Source: Ardenticatenaceae bacterium
Lineage (GTDB): Bacteria; Chloroflexota; Anaerolineae; Promineifilales; Promineifilaceae
Assembly (NCBI GenBank): GCA_020634455.1
Contig: JACKBQ010000001.1
Span: forward strand, 4,092,001 to 4,156,000
Direction: 5' to 3'
DNA length: 64,000 nt
Below the pieces are notes generated by a model. The model worked only from the letters and a program-made list of their open reading frames with translations, had not been told where the DNA came from and made no database searches. Made by a program: the position numbers and the translations under genes. Shown here piece by piece: positions 25,105 through 33,243 of the stretch (the stretch's first letter is position 1; each line of letters begins with the position of its first letter).

Positions 25105-27219
25105 TTAACTGGTGGTAGTTGAAATTACCGGGTCAAATGAGCGCAGCGTTGCCTCTGGAATATGGCAGAAAATGCGGTGGTCATTTTCTAATTCGCGCCA
25201 CGGTGGAATTTCTTCCGTGCAAATTTTGCCACCGTCGGGCAGCATTTCACGGCGGGGGCAGCGGGTATGGAAGCGGCAGCCGCTGGGCGGGCTGATGGCG
25301 CTGGGCACCGAGCCATCCAGCCGAATATGCTTTTGCTTGGCCGTCGGATCGGGAATCGGTACGGCCGAAAGCAGCGCTTCAGTATACGGATGGTAAGGCG
25401 GGGCATAAATCGCCTCCGCCGGGCCAATTTCCATTATTTGCCCCAGATACATCACCGCTACATCATCAGAGAAGAAGCGCACCACCGACAAATCGTGGGC
25501 GATGAAGATCATGGTAGTTTTGTATTCTTGCTGCACTTCCAGCAGCAAATTCAGCAGCGCCGCCTGCACCGATACGTCCAGCGCACTCACCGGTTCGTCG
25601 CACAGCACCAGGTCTGGACGGCTGGCCAGGGCGCGGGCAATGCCCACCCGCTGCTTTTCGCCGCCGCTGAGCTGGCGCGGCAGCCGATTGTAATAATTTT
25701 CGCCCAGCCGCATTGCCTCCAGCAGCTTAATCACTTCGCCGCGAATTTGCTCTTTGGGCACGGTGCCAAACCGCTCCATCGGTCGCCCAATTTGCTGCCC
25801 CACCGTGTACGATGGGTTCATGGTGGAGTCCGGGTTTTGGAACACCATTTGCAGCTCCTGGATCAGCTTTTCGTTGCGGGTGCCCAAATCACCGGTGATG
25901 TCGAAGCCCATGAATTTGGCGTCGCCGCTGGTGCTGTCTTCCAGCCCGATGAGCGTTTTGATGAGCGTGCTCTTGCCGCAACCAGATTCGCCCACCACGC
26001 CGAGCGTTTTGCCTTTTTTCACGGCAAATGAGGCGTTTTCAACCGCTTTGACGTAGCGCGTTTCGCCCAGGCCGAGCACATCTTTTAGGGAACTGCCTTG
26101 CACTTCGTAGTATTTTTTCAGATTTTGCACTTCCAGCAGATTTTCTGTGTCGCCATTGGTTTGTTGGGGGGTGAGGGCGGGTTTGATATCGTCGGTGGGG
26201 ATCCATTGGCTGGGGTCTATTTCTTCGGCGAAGTGGCAGCGTACGGCCGTTCCATTTTCCATGATGCGTAGAGACGGCCGTTCCACATGGCAGCGGTCGC
26301 GGGCATAGTCGCAGCGCGGCACATACATGCAGCCCACCGGGCGGTTGTTTGGCGGGGGCACGCGCCCGCGGATGGGGTACAGCACGCTGTCTGCTTTATC
26401 GGCCCCCAGCTTGGGCACGCAGCGGATAAGCCCCTGCGTGTACGGATGCTGTGGCGCTTCAAACAGCTGCTGAATCTCAGCCCGCTCCACCATCTCGCCC
26501 GCATACATCACCCCGACGCGGGTACACACGCGGGCTACCACGCCCAAATTGTGGGTGATGTACATGATGGCCGTGTCAAAGTCTCGCCGTAACTCAGCAA
26601 TTAGATCGAGAACGGCCGCTTCCACCGTTACATCCAGCGCCGTCGTTGGCTCATCCATAATTAGCAGGGCCGGATTGTTTAGCAACGCCATGGCGATCAC
26701 CACCCGCTGCTGCTGCCCGCCAGAAATCTGGTGTGGATACCGCCGCATCACGTTGGCCGCGTCTGGCATGTACACCCGCTCTAGCATTTCTATGCACCGC
26801 CTGGCCGCTTCCTTGTCGCTGATGCCGCGGTGCACTGTCAGCACCTCTTTCATCTGGTCGCCCAGCGTCATGGATGGGTTCAGCGCTTGCATCGGGTCCT
26901 GAAACACCATGGCAATCTGGTCGCCACGCAGCTGGCGCAACTCCTCGCCGCTTTTGCCCACCAGCTCCTGCCCCTGGAATTTAATGCTGCCCCGCTTCAC
27001 GTAGCCGTTGCTGCCCAAAAAGTTCACAATTGCCCAGGCCATCGTGCTTTTGCCACAGCCAGATTCGCCCACAATGCCAAACGATTCGCCCCGACGAATG
27101 TCGAACGAAACGTTTTGTACCGCCTCAATTTCACCGCCGCGCACCTTGTAGGCCACAGCGACATCTTCGACTTTTAAGACAGAAGCCTTCTTTTCATCAA
27201 CTTGCCATTCCATCGCCAT
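25105..27219 (-). CDS. Oligopeptide-type ABC transporter, fused double ATPase (DppD-DppF)
   Basis: Both ATPase subunits of an Opp/Dpp/Nik-family importer in one chain of 704 residues. The first half has Walker A GESGCGKSTMAW, signature SGGQQQRVVIAMAL, Walker B LLIMDEPTTALDV, and a C-terminal oligopeptide/dipeptide signature with a Cys-containing loop (GCMYVPRCDYARDRC) that may hold an iron-sulfur cluster. The second half has Walker A GESGCGKSTLIK, LSGGEKQRVGIARAL, CDEPVSALDVS and a similar Cys loop (CRFHTRCPRREM). Most bacteria encode the two as separate genes of about 330 residues. The start is ATG 27219 (or 27213). The gene is last in the operon, 4 bases after the second permease. Confidence 0.94.
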   Translation of the reverse strand: MAMEWQVDEKKASVLKVEDVAVAYKVRGGEIEAVQNVSFDIRRGESFGIVGESGCGKSTMAWAIVNFLGSNGYVKRGSIKFQGQELVGKSGEELRQLRGDQIAMVFQDPMQALNPSMTLGDQMKEVLTVHRGISDKEAARRCIEMLERVYMPDAANVMRRYPHQISGGQQQRVVIAMALLNNPALLIMDEPTTALDVTVEAAVLDLIAELRRDFDTAIMYITHNLGVVARVCTRVGVMYAGEMVERAEIQQLFEAPQHPYTQGLIRCVPKLGADKADSVLYPIRGRVPPPNNRPVGCMYVPRCDYARDRCHVERPSLRIMENGTAVRCHFAEEIDPSQWIPTDDIKPALTPQQTNGDTENLLEVQNLKKYYEVQGSSLKDVLGLGETRYVKAVENASFAVKKGKTLGVVGESGCGKSTLIKTLIGLEDSTSGDAKFMGFDITGDLGTRNEKLIQELQMVFQNPDSTMNPSYTVGQQIGRPMERFGTVPKEQIRGEVIKLLEAMRLGENYYNRLPRQLSGGEKQRVGIARALASRPDLVLCDEPVSALDVSVQAALLNLLLEVQQEYKTTMIFIAHDLSVVRFFSDDVAVMYLGQIMEIGPAEAIYAPPYHPYTEALLSAVPIPDPTAKQKHIRLDGSVPSAISPPSGCRFHTRCPRREMLPDGGKICTEEIPPWRELENDHRIFCHIPEATLRSFDPVISTTTS

Positions 27220-27223
27220 GCCC

Positions 27224-28147
27224 CTATTTTTGATACCGTGTTAACTCTTCGCGCAATCCATCGGCGAACAGATTCAGCCCAATCACCAGCGTGGCGATGG
27301 CCAACGCTGGCCACAGCACCGCCCACTGGTTAGAAAAGATATTTTTCCGCGCTTCGTTGACCATGTTGCCCCAATCTGGGTCTGGCGGTGGCAGCCCCAA
27401 GCCCAAAAAGCCGAGGGTGCCGATGGCAAAAATGGCGTACCCCACGCGCAGCATCGCATCCACCAAAATGGGGCCGCGCGCGTTGGGCAAAATTTCGCGG
27501 AACATGATGAACCAGACGTTCTCGCCCCGCGTTTCGGCCGCGCGAATGTAGTCGCGGGTTTTAATGTCTAGCGCCAGGCTGCGCACCAGTCGGGCCACGC
27601 CGGGCGCTCCGGTGATGGTGATGGCCAGAATAACCACCAGATCGCCCTGGCCCAGCGCCGCAATTACCACCAGGTACAGCACAATGACTGGAAAAGCAAT
27701 CAGCGCATCCAGCACCTGCATGATGATCTGGTCCCACCAGCCGCCGCGATAGCCCGCATTCAGCCCCAGCACGGAACCAAGCAGCAGCGAACCCAGCACG
27801 CCCCAAATGGCCACGCCGCCGGGAATTGCCACATTGCCATCACCGGGTAGGCGGGTTTTGAGCAAAATCACCTGCGTTCCTTGCATAAGCCGGGACAAAA
27901 TATCGCGGCCCAGGTGGTCGGTGCCCAGCCAGTTGACTGAATTGGGCGGCAAGTTTTGGATGAAGTCAGAGGAATTGGGCTCGTAAGGCGTCCAAAAAAG
28001 CGAGACGAAGCCGAGGAGAACCCAAAAGAGGACCATGAACAGGCCAACGGTTGCCACGCGTGAGTCAAAAACAATGGAAATGCTTTGCCACATTTTTTGC
28101 CAGCGAGACGGCCGTTCCGCCTTTTGAGTTGGTTGTGCCACAGCCAT
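27224..28147 (-). CDS. Oligopeptide-type ABC transporter permease (DppC-like)
   Basis: An inner-membrane permease of 307 residues with a cytoplasmic N-terminus, a first helix (about 30-55, VGLFMVLFWVLLGFVSLFW), the family mark NWLGTDHLGRDILSRLMQGT, four to five further helices, and the coupling EAA-type loop in RAAETRGENVWFIMFREILPNARGPI. It pairs with the DppB-like gene 12 bases upstream and the fused ATPase 4 bases downstream. Sequence alone does not separate peptide from nickel or sugar-type substrates in this family. Confidence 0.94.
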   Translation of the reverse strand: MAVAQPTQKAERPSRWQKMWQSISIVFDSRVATVGLFMVLFWVLLGFVSLFWTPYEPNSSDFIQNLPPNSVNWLGTDHLGRDILSRLMQGTQVILLKTRLPGDGNVAIPGGVAIWGVLGSLLLGSVLGLNAGYRGGWWDQIIMQVLDALIAFPVIVLYLVVIAALGQGDLVVILAITITGAPGVARLVRSLALDIKTRDYIRAAETRGENVWFIMFREILPNARGPILVDAMLRVGYAIFAIGTLGFLGLGLPPPDPDWGNMVNEARKNIFSNQWAVLWPALAIATLVIGLNLFADGLREELTRYQK

Positions 28148-28159
28148 AAGTTTTCTCCT

Positions 28160-29479
28160 CTACGCGTAACGAATCCGGGGATTCAGGAAGGTGTAAGCCA
28201 GGTCGCCCAGCAGCCGGGTGGACACCGCCAAGCCTACTGTGATCATCGCCGCCGCTTCTACCGCGTTAAAGTCGCCAAAAATGGCCGCGTTGTAGATGTA
28301 GCTGCCCAGGCCGGGGAAGCCAAAAATCACCTCTACCACCACCACACCGCCAACCAGCCAGTTCACATGCAGCATGATGATGGTGATGGGAGCCATTAGC
28401 GCGTTGCGCACGGCGTGGCGCAGCACCACGCGCCGGTAGGGCATCCCTTTGATGATGGCCGTGCGGATGTAAGCCGTCCCCATCACTTCCACCATGCTGG
28501 CGCGGGTCATGCGGGCAATGTAGCCCAGCTCAACGGCCGTTAACGTAAGCACCGGCAGCGCCAGCAAAGTGGGGTCCTGGAAAATGGCGTCGGCGCTGGT
28601 AAATATGGCCACGGCCTTAAATGGCGACTCCGGCCAGACGTTCCTCAGCCAGATACCCAGCGTAATAATGAGAAAAATGCCAGTCACAAATTCCGGCGTT
28701 GCGGTGGCTCCCAAGCTGGTTATTGAGATCAGCCTGTCTATAAATTTGCCTTCGTTAATACCGGCCAGCACCCCCAGGACCAGCGCCAGCGGCATCACCA
28801 CAAGGAAAGCGACACCAGCGAGAACGGCTGTATTCCGCACCCGTGGCCATAAAATCGAAGACACCGGACGGCCGAATTGGAGCGATTCACCCGCGTCGCC
28901 GCGCAGCAACCCCTTGCGCAGCGGAATGTACTGCTGTGGGCCATCCCCCTCGCGCCGGAAGCCAGCCGTGGTGCGTACCCAAACCTCAGCCCCTTCACCT
29001 CGTACCCACTTCACTGCGCTGTTGTTCCGGTTAACCCCCCAGAAAAACTCATTCCCCGTTTCCGGATCGATCTGCCACACGTCGCCCGCGGGTTGCTGTG
29101 CCGATGAACCATCTTCTTGCCGCACCAGGGCAAAAAGCTCACCTTCTTCCAGCTCCCAGCGCAGCAGTTGGCCGTTCACCTCGGCCCACCATTCCGGCTC
29201 ATCGTTTTGCGGGTTGGGCACCGTTAACAGGTTGTAGCCAACCTCCCGTTGGGCGCGCCAATCGCTACCAATAGCCCAATCCAGGTACCGCCGCCAGGCT
29301 GGCGCATCCAGCCCCAATTGGGCTTTGTAAGAGGCCCGCTGCTCCGGCGTTGATTCAATGCCTAAAATTTTGACGGTGATGTCACCTGTACCCACTTCGA
29401 TCATGAAAAAAAGCGCGGCTGAAACCAGAATCATGGTCACAATGGTGGAGATGACGCTCCGGGCTAAAAAACGAGCCAT
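28160..29479 (-). CDS. Oligopeptide-type ABC transporter permease (DppB-like) with large extracytoplasmic insertion
   Basis: A permease of 439 residues, about 100 longer than the usual 310-340. After the first helix (about 7-30) and a conserved QRASYKAQLGLDAPAWRRYLDW segment there is an extra outside domain (about 90-190; NPQNDEPEWWAEVNGQLLRWELEEGE, then NSAVKWVRG). The normal core follows: LRGDAGESLQFGRPVS, helices from about 210, the EAA loop TAIIKGMPYRRVVLRHAVRNALMAP, and C-terminal helices. The insertion is not among the features I know as common to the family and may contact the binding protein. Its stop is 12 bases from the DppC-like gene. Confidence 0.93.
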   Translation of the reverse strand: MARFLARSVISTIVTMILVSAALFFMIEVGTGDITVKILGIESTPEQRASYKAQLGLDAPAWRRYLDWAIGSDWRAQREVGYNLLTVPNPQNDEPEWWAEVNGQLLRWELEEGELFALVRQEDGSSAQQPAGDVWQIDPETGNEFFWGVNRNNSAVKWVRGEGAEVWVRTTAGFRREGDGPQQYIPLRKGLLRGDAGESLQFGRPVSSILWPRVRNTAVLAGVAFLVVMPLALVLGVLAGINEGKFIDRLISITSLGATATPEFVTGIFLIITLGIWLRNVWPESPFKAVAIFTSADAIFQDPTLLALPVLTLTAVELGYIARMTRASMVEVMGTAYIRTAIIKGMPYRRVVLRHAVRNALMAPITIIMLHVNWLVGGVVVVEVIFGFPGLGSYIYNAAIFGDFNAVEAAAMITVGLAVSTRLLGDLAYTFLNPRIRYA

Positions 29480-29531
29480 ATTAATTTTCCTTTGCTGCTG
29501 ACGTTACGAAACGATGAAGAGAAGTGAAAGA

Positions 29532-29567
29532 AAAAGAGCCGGTCCATGCAACTGAACCGACTCTTTT
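29532..29567 (-). terminator. Hairpin between substrate-binding protein and permease genes
   Basis: Arms AAAGAGTCGGT and ACCGGCTCTTT (minus-strand reading, one mismatch), followed by a T-rich tract, 14 bases after the binding-protein stop. It is a likely partial terminator that keeps the binding protein more abundant than the permeases. Confidence 0.72.
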
Positions 29568-29580
29568 CAATTAACCAGAC

Positions 29581-31317
29581 TTATTCGTCAATCCAAACGT
29601 TATAGAGCAGGTCATATGCCGTTGGATGCGCGTCAACGTTCTTGAATTTTTCGTGGGTGATGTTCCACACATTCTTCCAGAAGCTGTTGCCGATGGGGCC
29701 ACGATCTTGCATGATTTGCTCGATGTCTTTCATGATGGCGCGACGGGCTTCCACATCCAGAGTACCTTCCGCTTCGCGCAGCTTGGCTTCAAACTCATCA
29801 TCGCTCCAGCGGGTTTCATTCCAGGCACCAATGGCTTCCTTGATGTAGGCCAGCGGCAGCACCATCGTGTCCAATGGACGGTGTGTCCAGGAGGTGATAC
29901 CCAGGTCAACCTCGGTCCAGCGATCCCAGTAACCACCCGGTTCGGTGATGTCCAGGGTGATGTCGAATCCGGCATCAGCGGCCGATTCTTTGATCGCCTG
30001 GGCCAGTTCTGGTTCGTTCTGGTCATTCTTGGTGGCAAGGGTTACCTTCAACGGCAGATCGAGGCCCATTTCGGCCGCATACTCTTCCAGTAGGGCGCGT
30101 GCGCCTTCAGGGTCGTATTCGGGAATGGGGAGTTCTGCGTAGGCTGGGTGGATGGGGGCAACGTGGGCATCAATGGAGAGATCGCCTTCGCCAAAGTAGG
30201 CTAGCTGCAAATTCTTGCTGCGATCCTGAGCCATTTTCAGGGCTGTGCGGACGCGATTGTCGTTCCACGGTTCCAAATCAACACGCATGCGCAGGATAAG
30301 TGCTTGGGCAGTGCTGGCCGAGTAGGTGGCCAAACCTGGCACGTCTTTGAGGGCTTGCCAGTCGCTGGGGCGTGGGTCATAGAGGGAATCCACCTGCCCG
30401 GATTGCAAAGCGGCTACACCAGCATCCTTGTCTGTGGAAACGTAGATGACCTGATCCAGGTAGGGCAGCGGGCTGCCGTCTTCGCCCATTTGCCAGTAAT
30501 CTTCGCGGCGGGTAAAGACAGCACGTTCGCCTTCAGCATACTCAGTCAGCAGGAATGCGCCGGTGCCGATGGGTTGCTGCACAATGTCGCCTTCAAAGCT
30601 GCGGTGCAGGATGATGGCAGGGTAGTGGAAGAGATGCTCTGGGACGCCGATATTTGGCGTTTGCAGGTGGAGGCGAATGTGATAATCGTCTACTTTTTCC
30701 ACGTCATCCATGCCGCTGAGGTAGGAAAGCAGACCGAGCATGGAAGAACCCACATCCGGGTTGAGCCATTCACCAAAGGTGAACATGACATCATCTGCAG
30801 TCAGTTCGTCGCCGTTGTTGAATTTGATGCCTTGCTTGAGGTAGAGGTCCCAGACGTCTACGGTGTCGTTGGCTTCCCAGCGGTCCAGCAGGTAGGGGCG
30901 GGTGATGTTGTCGGAGCCGGTTTCGGTGAGGTATTCACCGATTTGGCGCACGATGTTGGCACCTTCTACCCAGGAGAGGCGGGCGGGGTGATCGAGCAGC
31001 TGCAACTGCATGGATTTGGTGAGGGTGCCGCCGCGTTTGATGCCGGAAACGGCCGTTTCACTGCCACTATCGGTGCTGCCGCCAGAATCAACGGCCGTAT
31101 CGCCCGAATCCCCAGAATCTGCTGCGGGTTCATCGGCTGCGCCACCGCCGCCACAGGCTGCCGCAATGGCCGCCACACTAGCAGACATGCCCAGCAGAGT
31201 GGCAAACCGCATAAATTCACGACGGCTGATACGCCCTTGCTCTAACTGTTCATACGCATTAGGAATTGCTACATGGATTTTTTCCATCTCTTTTTTTGAG
31301 ATTTGAGGTTGTTTCAC
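29581..31317 (-). CDS. Extracellular solute-binding lipoprotein, family 5 (oligopeptide type), Tat-exported
   Basis: The binding protein for the downstream importer, 578 residues. The N-terminus has a twin-arginine motif SRREFMRFA, a hydrophobic stretch and a lipobox IAAAC, so it should leave by the Tat route and be lipid-anchored. A low-complexity Gly/Ser/Asp linker (about 55-95) follows, then the SBP_bac_5 fold: GGTLTKSMQ, LKQGIKFNNGDELTADDVMFTF, IGTGAFLLTEYAEGERAVFTRREDYW, FGEGDLSIDAHVAP. It is first in the operon with a hairpin behind it. Ligand specificity cannot be read from sequence alone. Confidence 0.95.
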   Translation of the reverse strand: MKQPQISKKEMEKIHVAIPNAYEQLEQGRISRREFMRFATLLGMSASVAAIAAACGGGGAADEPAADSGDSGDTAVDSGGSTDSGSETAVSGIKRGGTLTKSMQLQLLDHPARLSWVEGANIVRQIGEYLTETGSDNITRPYLLDRWEANDTVDVWDLYLKQGIKFNNGDELTADDVMFTFGEWLNPDVGSSMLGLLSYLSGMDDVEKVDDYHIRLHLQTPNIGVPEHLFHYPAIILHRSFEGDIVQQPIGTGAFLLTEYAEGERAVFTRREDYWQMGEDGSPLPYLDQVIYVSTDKDAGVAALQSGQVDSLYDPRPSDWQALKDVPGLATYSASTAQALILRMRVDLEPWNDNRVRTALKMAQDRSKNLQLAYFGEGDLSIDAHVAPIHPAYAELPIPEYDPEGARALLEEYAAEMGLDLPLKVTLATKNDQNEPELAQAIKESAADAGFDITLDITEPGGYWDRWTEVDLGITSWTHRPLDTMVLPLAYIKEAIGAWNETRWSDDEFEAKLREAEGTLDVEARRAIMKDIEQIMQDRGPIGNSFWKNVWNITHEKFKNVDAHPTAYDLLYNVWIDE

Positions 31318-31788
31318 GGTTCTCCTCCAGAAACTTGATGGTTATACAACGCAAATAAACCGAATGTTTGGTGCGGTGCCGTAACCTACTTTTTTAAAAG
31401 AAACTATGCAGTTGGTTTATGCCTCACCTCCTCTTTAATAAAGGTTTGCTGGAAGTGGTTTCATTAAATGAATGGCTGTAAATTGTCTGTTTGAATTTGG
31501 GGTCGCAGATGGACACGCGCGGCAAAACAGCGAGGAGTGTTGTTGCAAAAACTGTTATTTTGCGTGTAAACAAGAGCCATGTCTGCCTTTATTTTATGAC
31601 CAAGCAAGTTGCTCTGTACAATTAGGGTTGTTGACTAAGTGAGATGGTGTTCTGATTCTCGTATATTCCCGCAAAGATGATAACATGAGAAAGTTCTGCT
31701 GCCAAGTTTTTAATATATCAGTGATATATCAGACGCTTTGTGTTTTGTAATCAATTTTGTGGTTAAGTGGATACAAGCAGGTTGAAAA
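31318..31788. promoter_or_regulatory. Divergent promoter region with 17-base palindrome
   Basis: This 470-base AT-rich gap separates the ABC operon (minus) from the DUF3048 gene (plus). The only strong element is ATATATCA-G-TGATATAT (31713-31729), followed by a direct repeat of TATATCAG, about 60 bases before the DUF3048 start. It has the form of an operator for a dimeric regulator; no regulator gene is adjacent. No coding signal is seen in the rest. Confidence 0.45.
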
Positions 31789-33030
31789 ATGATGCAAATG
31801 GGCAAGAGAAATTGGCAAAACTATGGTCTGTGGCTGCTTGGTTTTGTCCTGACGTTTTGGATAGTTGGGTGTCGTGAAGCAGCGGAACGGCCGTTACCTA
31901 CCCTCGTTCCCACTGCCCAGCCCATTGCTGCCGCCACAAACACCCCAACGATAGCCCCCACCTTTACCCCGCAGCCCACAGCGACCGTCGTAGCAAATAC
32001 CGCCACACCTTTTCCTACCGTGACCGTGATTCCTACCAGCACGCCGCTGCCGGGTCTGGAACTGAGCTCCCCTGAAGACTTTGGCACCGACCGCAACCCG
32101 CTGACGGGCGAGATTGTGGCCAACCCGGAGAATTTGTTGAGACGGCCGTTAGCTATCAAAGTTTCCAACAGCCCTCCCCAATATGCCCGTCCCCAAAACG
32201 GACTCAGCCAGGCCGATCTGGTGTTTGAGCACGTCACTGAAACCGATATTACCCGGTTCACAGCCATTTTTTACAGCCAAACCCCGCCAGACATTGGCCC
32301 CGTGCGCAGCGCCCGCCTCATAGATAAAGAGCTGCCCGCCATGTACGATGCCGCTCTGGCCATGTCCGGTGCACATCCCGTCGTTTCCCAGCGGCTGCAT
32401 GGCTCCGACATTGGCGACCGCATTTTGCGTTCCCACGAAACCGGCTTCTACCGCACGGGGGAGGACAAGCCTTGGGAACACACCCTGCACGCTGATCCGG
32501 CAGGGTTGTGGCAAGCCATTGAAGCGCACGGCGAAAATCGCCCACCTGAATTTACCGCCTGGATGAGCTTTAGCACGCTGCCGCCGCCCGATGGTCAGCC
32601 TGCGGGTCGGGTAACAGTGGCGTACGACACCTACACGCTGGTGGAGTGGGTTTACAATTCGGCAGACGGCCGTTACTACCGCTGGGCCGATGGCGAACCG
32701 ACGATTGATGCCAACAACGGCCTGCAAATTAGCGCCGCCAACGTCATTTTGCTCACCGCCATCCACGAAAAAGACCGCTCCATCTGCCTGACCCACGCCA
32801 ACGGCGTCTGCTCCGACTGGCCCATCGAAATTCAGATTTGGGGGCAGGGGGCTGCCATCATTTTGCGTGATGGCAAGCAGTACCCCGTTACCTGGCTGCG
32901 CGAAAATCGCAGCGACATGTTCACTTTTGTAGACGCCAGCGGCCAGCCCATGCCCTTGCAAATTGGCAATAGCTGGTTCCAGATTTTGCCCCATTACTAC
33001 ACAAACCCCGTCACAATTACCGCCAATTGA
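31789..33030 (+). CDS. DUF3048-domain lipoprotein (YerB-like)
   Basis: A secreted lipoprotein of 413 residues. Signal peptide (about 1-27) with a lipobox-like IVGCRE, a Thr/Pro-rich linker (about 35-95), then the DUF3048 N-terminal domain (RPLAIKVSNSPPQYARPQNGLSQADLVFEHVTE, IGPVRSARLIDKELPAMYDA) and its C-terminal domain (VEWVYNSADGRYYRWADGEP, VILLTAIHEKD, GKQYPVTWLREN). The molecular function of this domain is not established as far as I know. It begins with two ATG codons, at 31789 and 31792. It stands alone between the ABC operon and the glycan island. Confidence 0.92.
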   Translation: MMQMGKRNWQNYGLWLLGFVLTFWIVGCREAAERPLPTLVPTAQPIAAATNTPTIAPTFTPQPTATVVANTATPFPTVTVIPTSTPLPGLELSSPEDFGTDRNPLTGEIVANPENLLRRPLAIKVSNSPPQYARPQNGLSQADLVFEHVTETDITRFTAIFYSQTPPDIGPVRSARLIDKELPAMYDAALAMSGAHPVVSQRLHGSDIGDRILRSHETGFYRTGEDKPWEHTLHADPAGLWQAIEAHGENRPPEFTAWMSFSTLPPPDGQPAGRVTVAYDTYTLVEWVYNSADGRYYRWADGEPTIDANNGLQISAANVILLTAIHEKDRSICLTHANGVCSDWPIEIQIWGQGAAIILRDGKQYPVTWLRENRSDMFTFVDASGQPMPLQIGNSWFQILPHYYTNPVTITAN

Positions 33031-33094
33031 AATCTAAGGCTCCAAAGCGTGCGTACAGTTTAGCGGCTGATTAACTGACAAATCTCAGATTTCT

Positions 33095-33163
33095 ACCGCA
33101 GAGCGCGCGGAAGACGCAAAGTTCTCTCTTGATATTTTTCTCCGCGTTCTCCGCGGTTAAATA
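33095..33163. repeat. CCGCAGAG-type hairpin repeat
   Basis: Left arm ACCGCAGAGCGCGCGGAAGACGC, a T-rich loop, right arm CTCCGCGTTCTCCGCGGT. It belongs to the scattered hairpin family also seen at 44970-45028, 49422-49489 and 58782-58849. Confidence 0.65.
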
Positions 33164-33243
33164 AATTTTGTCAGTCAATCTAGGTTGAGCGGTGTGATTC
33201 CTGGCAACGATGGGCAGCCACCACGCCAAACGGACCCGATTTT

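Noticed and set aside
30304..31245. Plus-strand ORF of 313 codons opposite the solute-binding protein
   Set aside because: It is the antisense of a clear Tat lipoprotein gene; its composition is that of a shadow frame.
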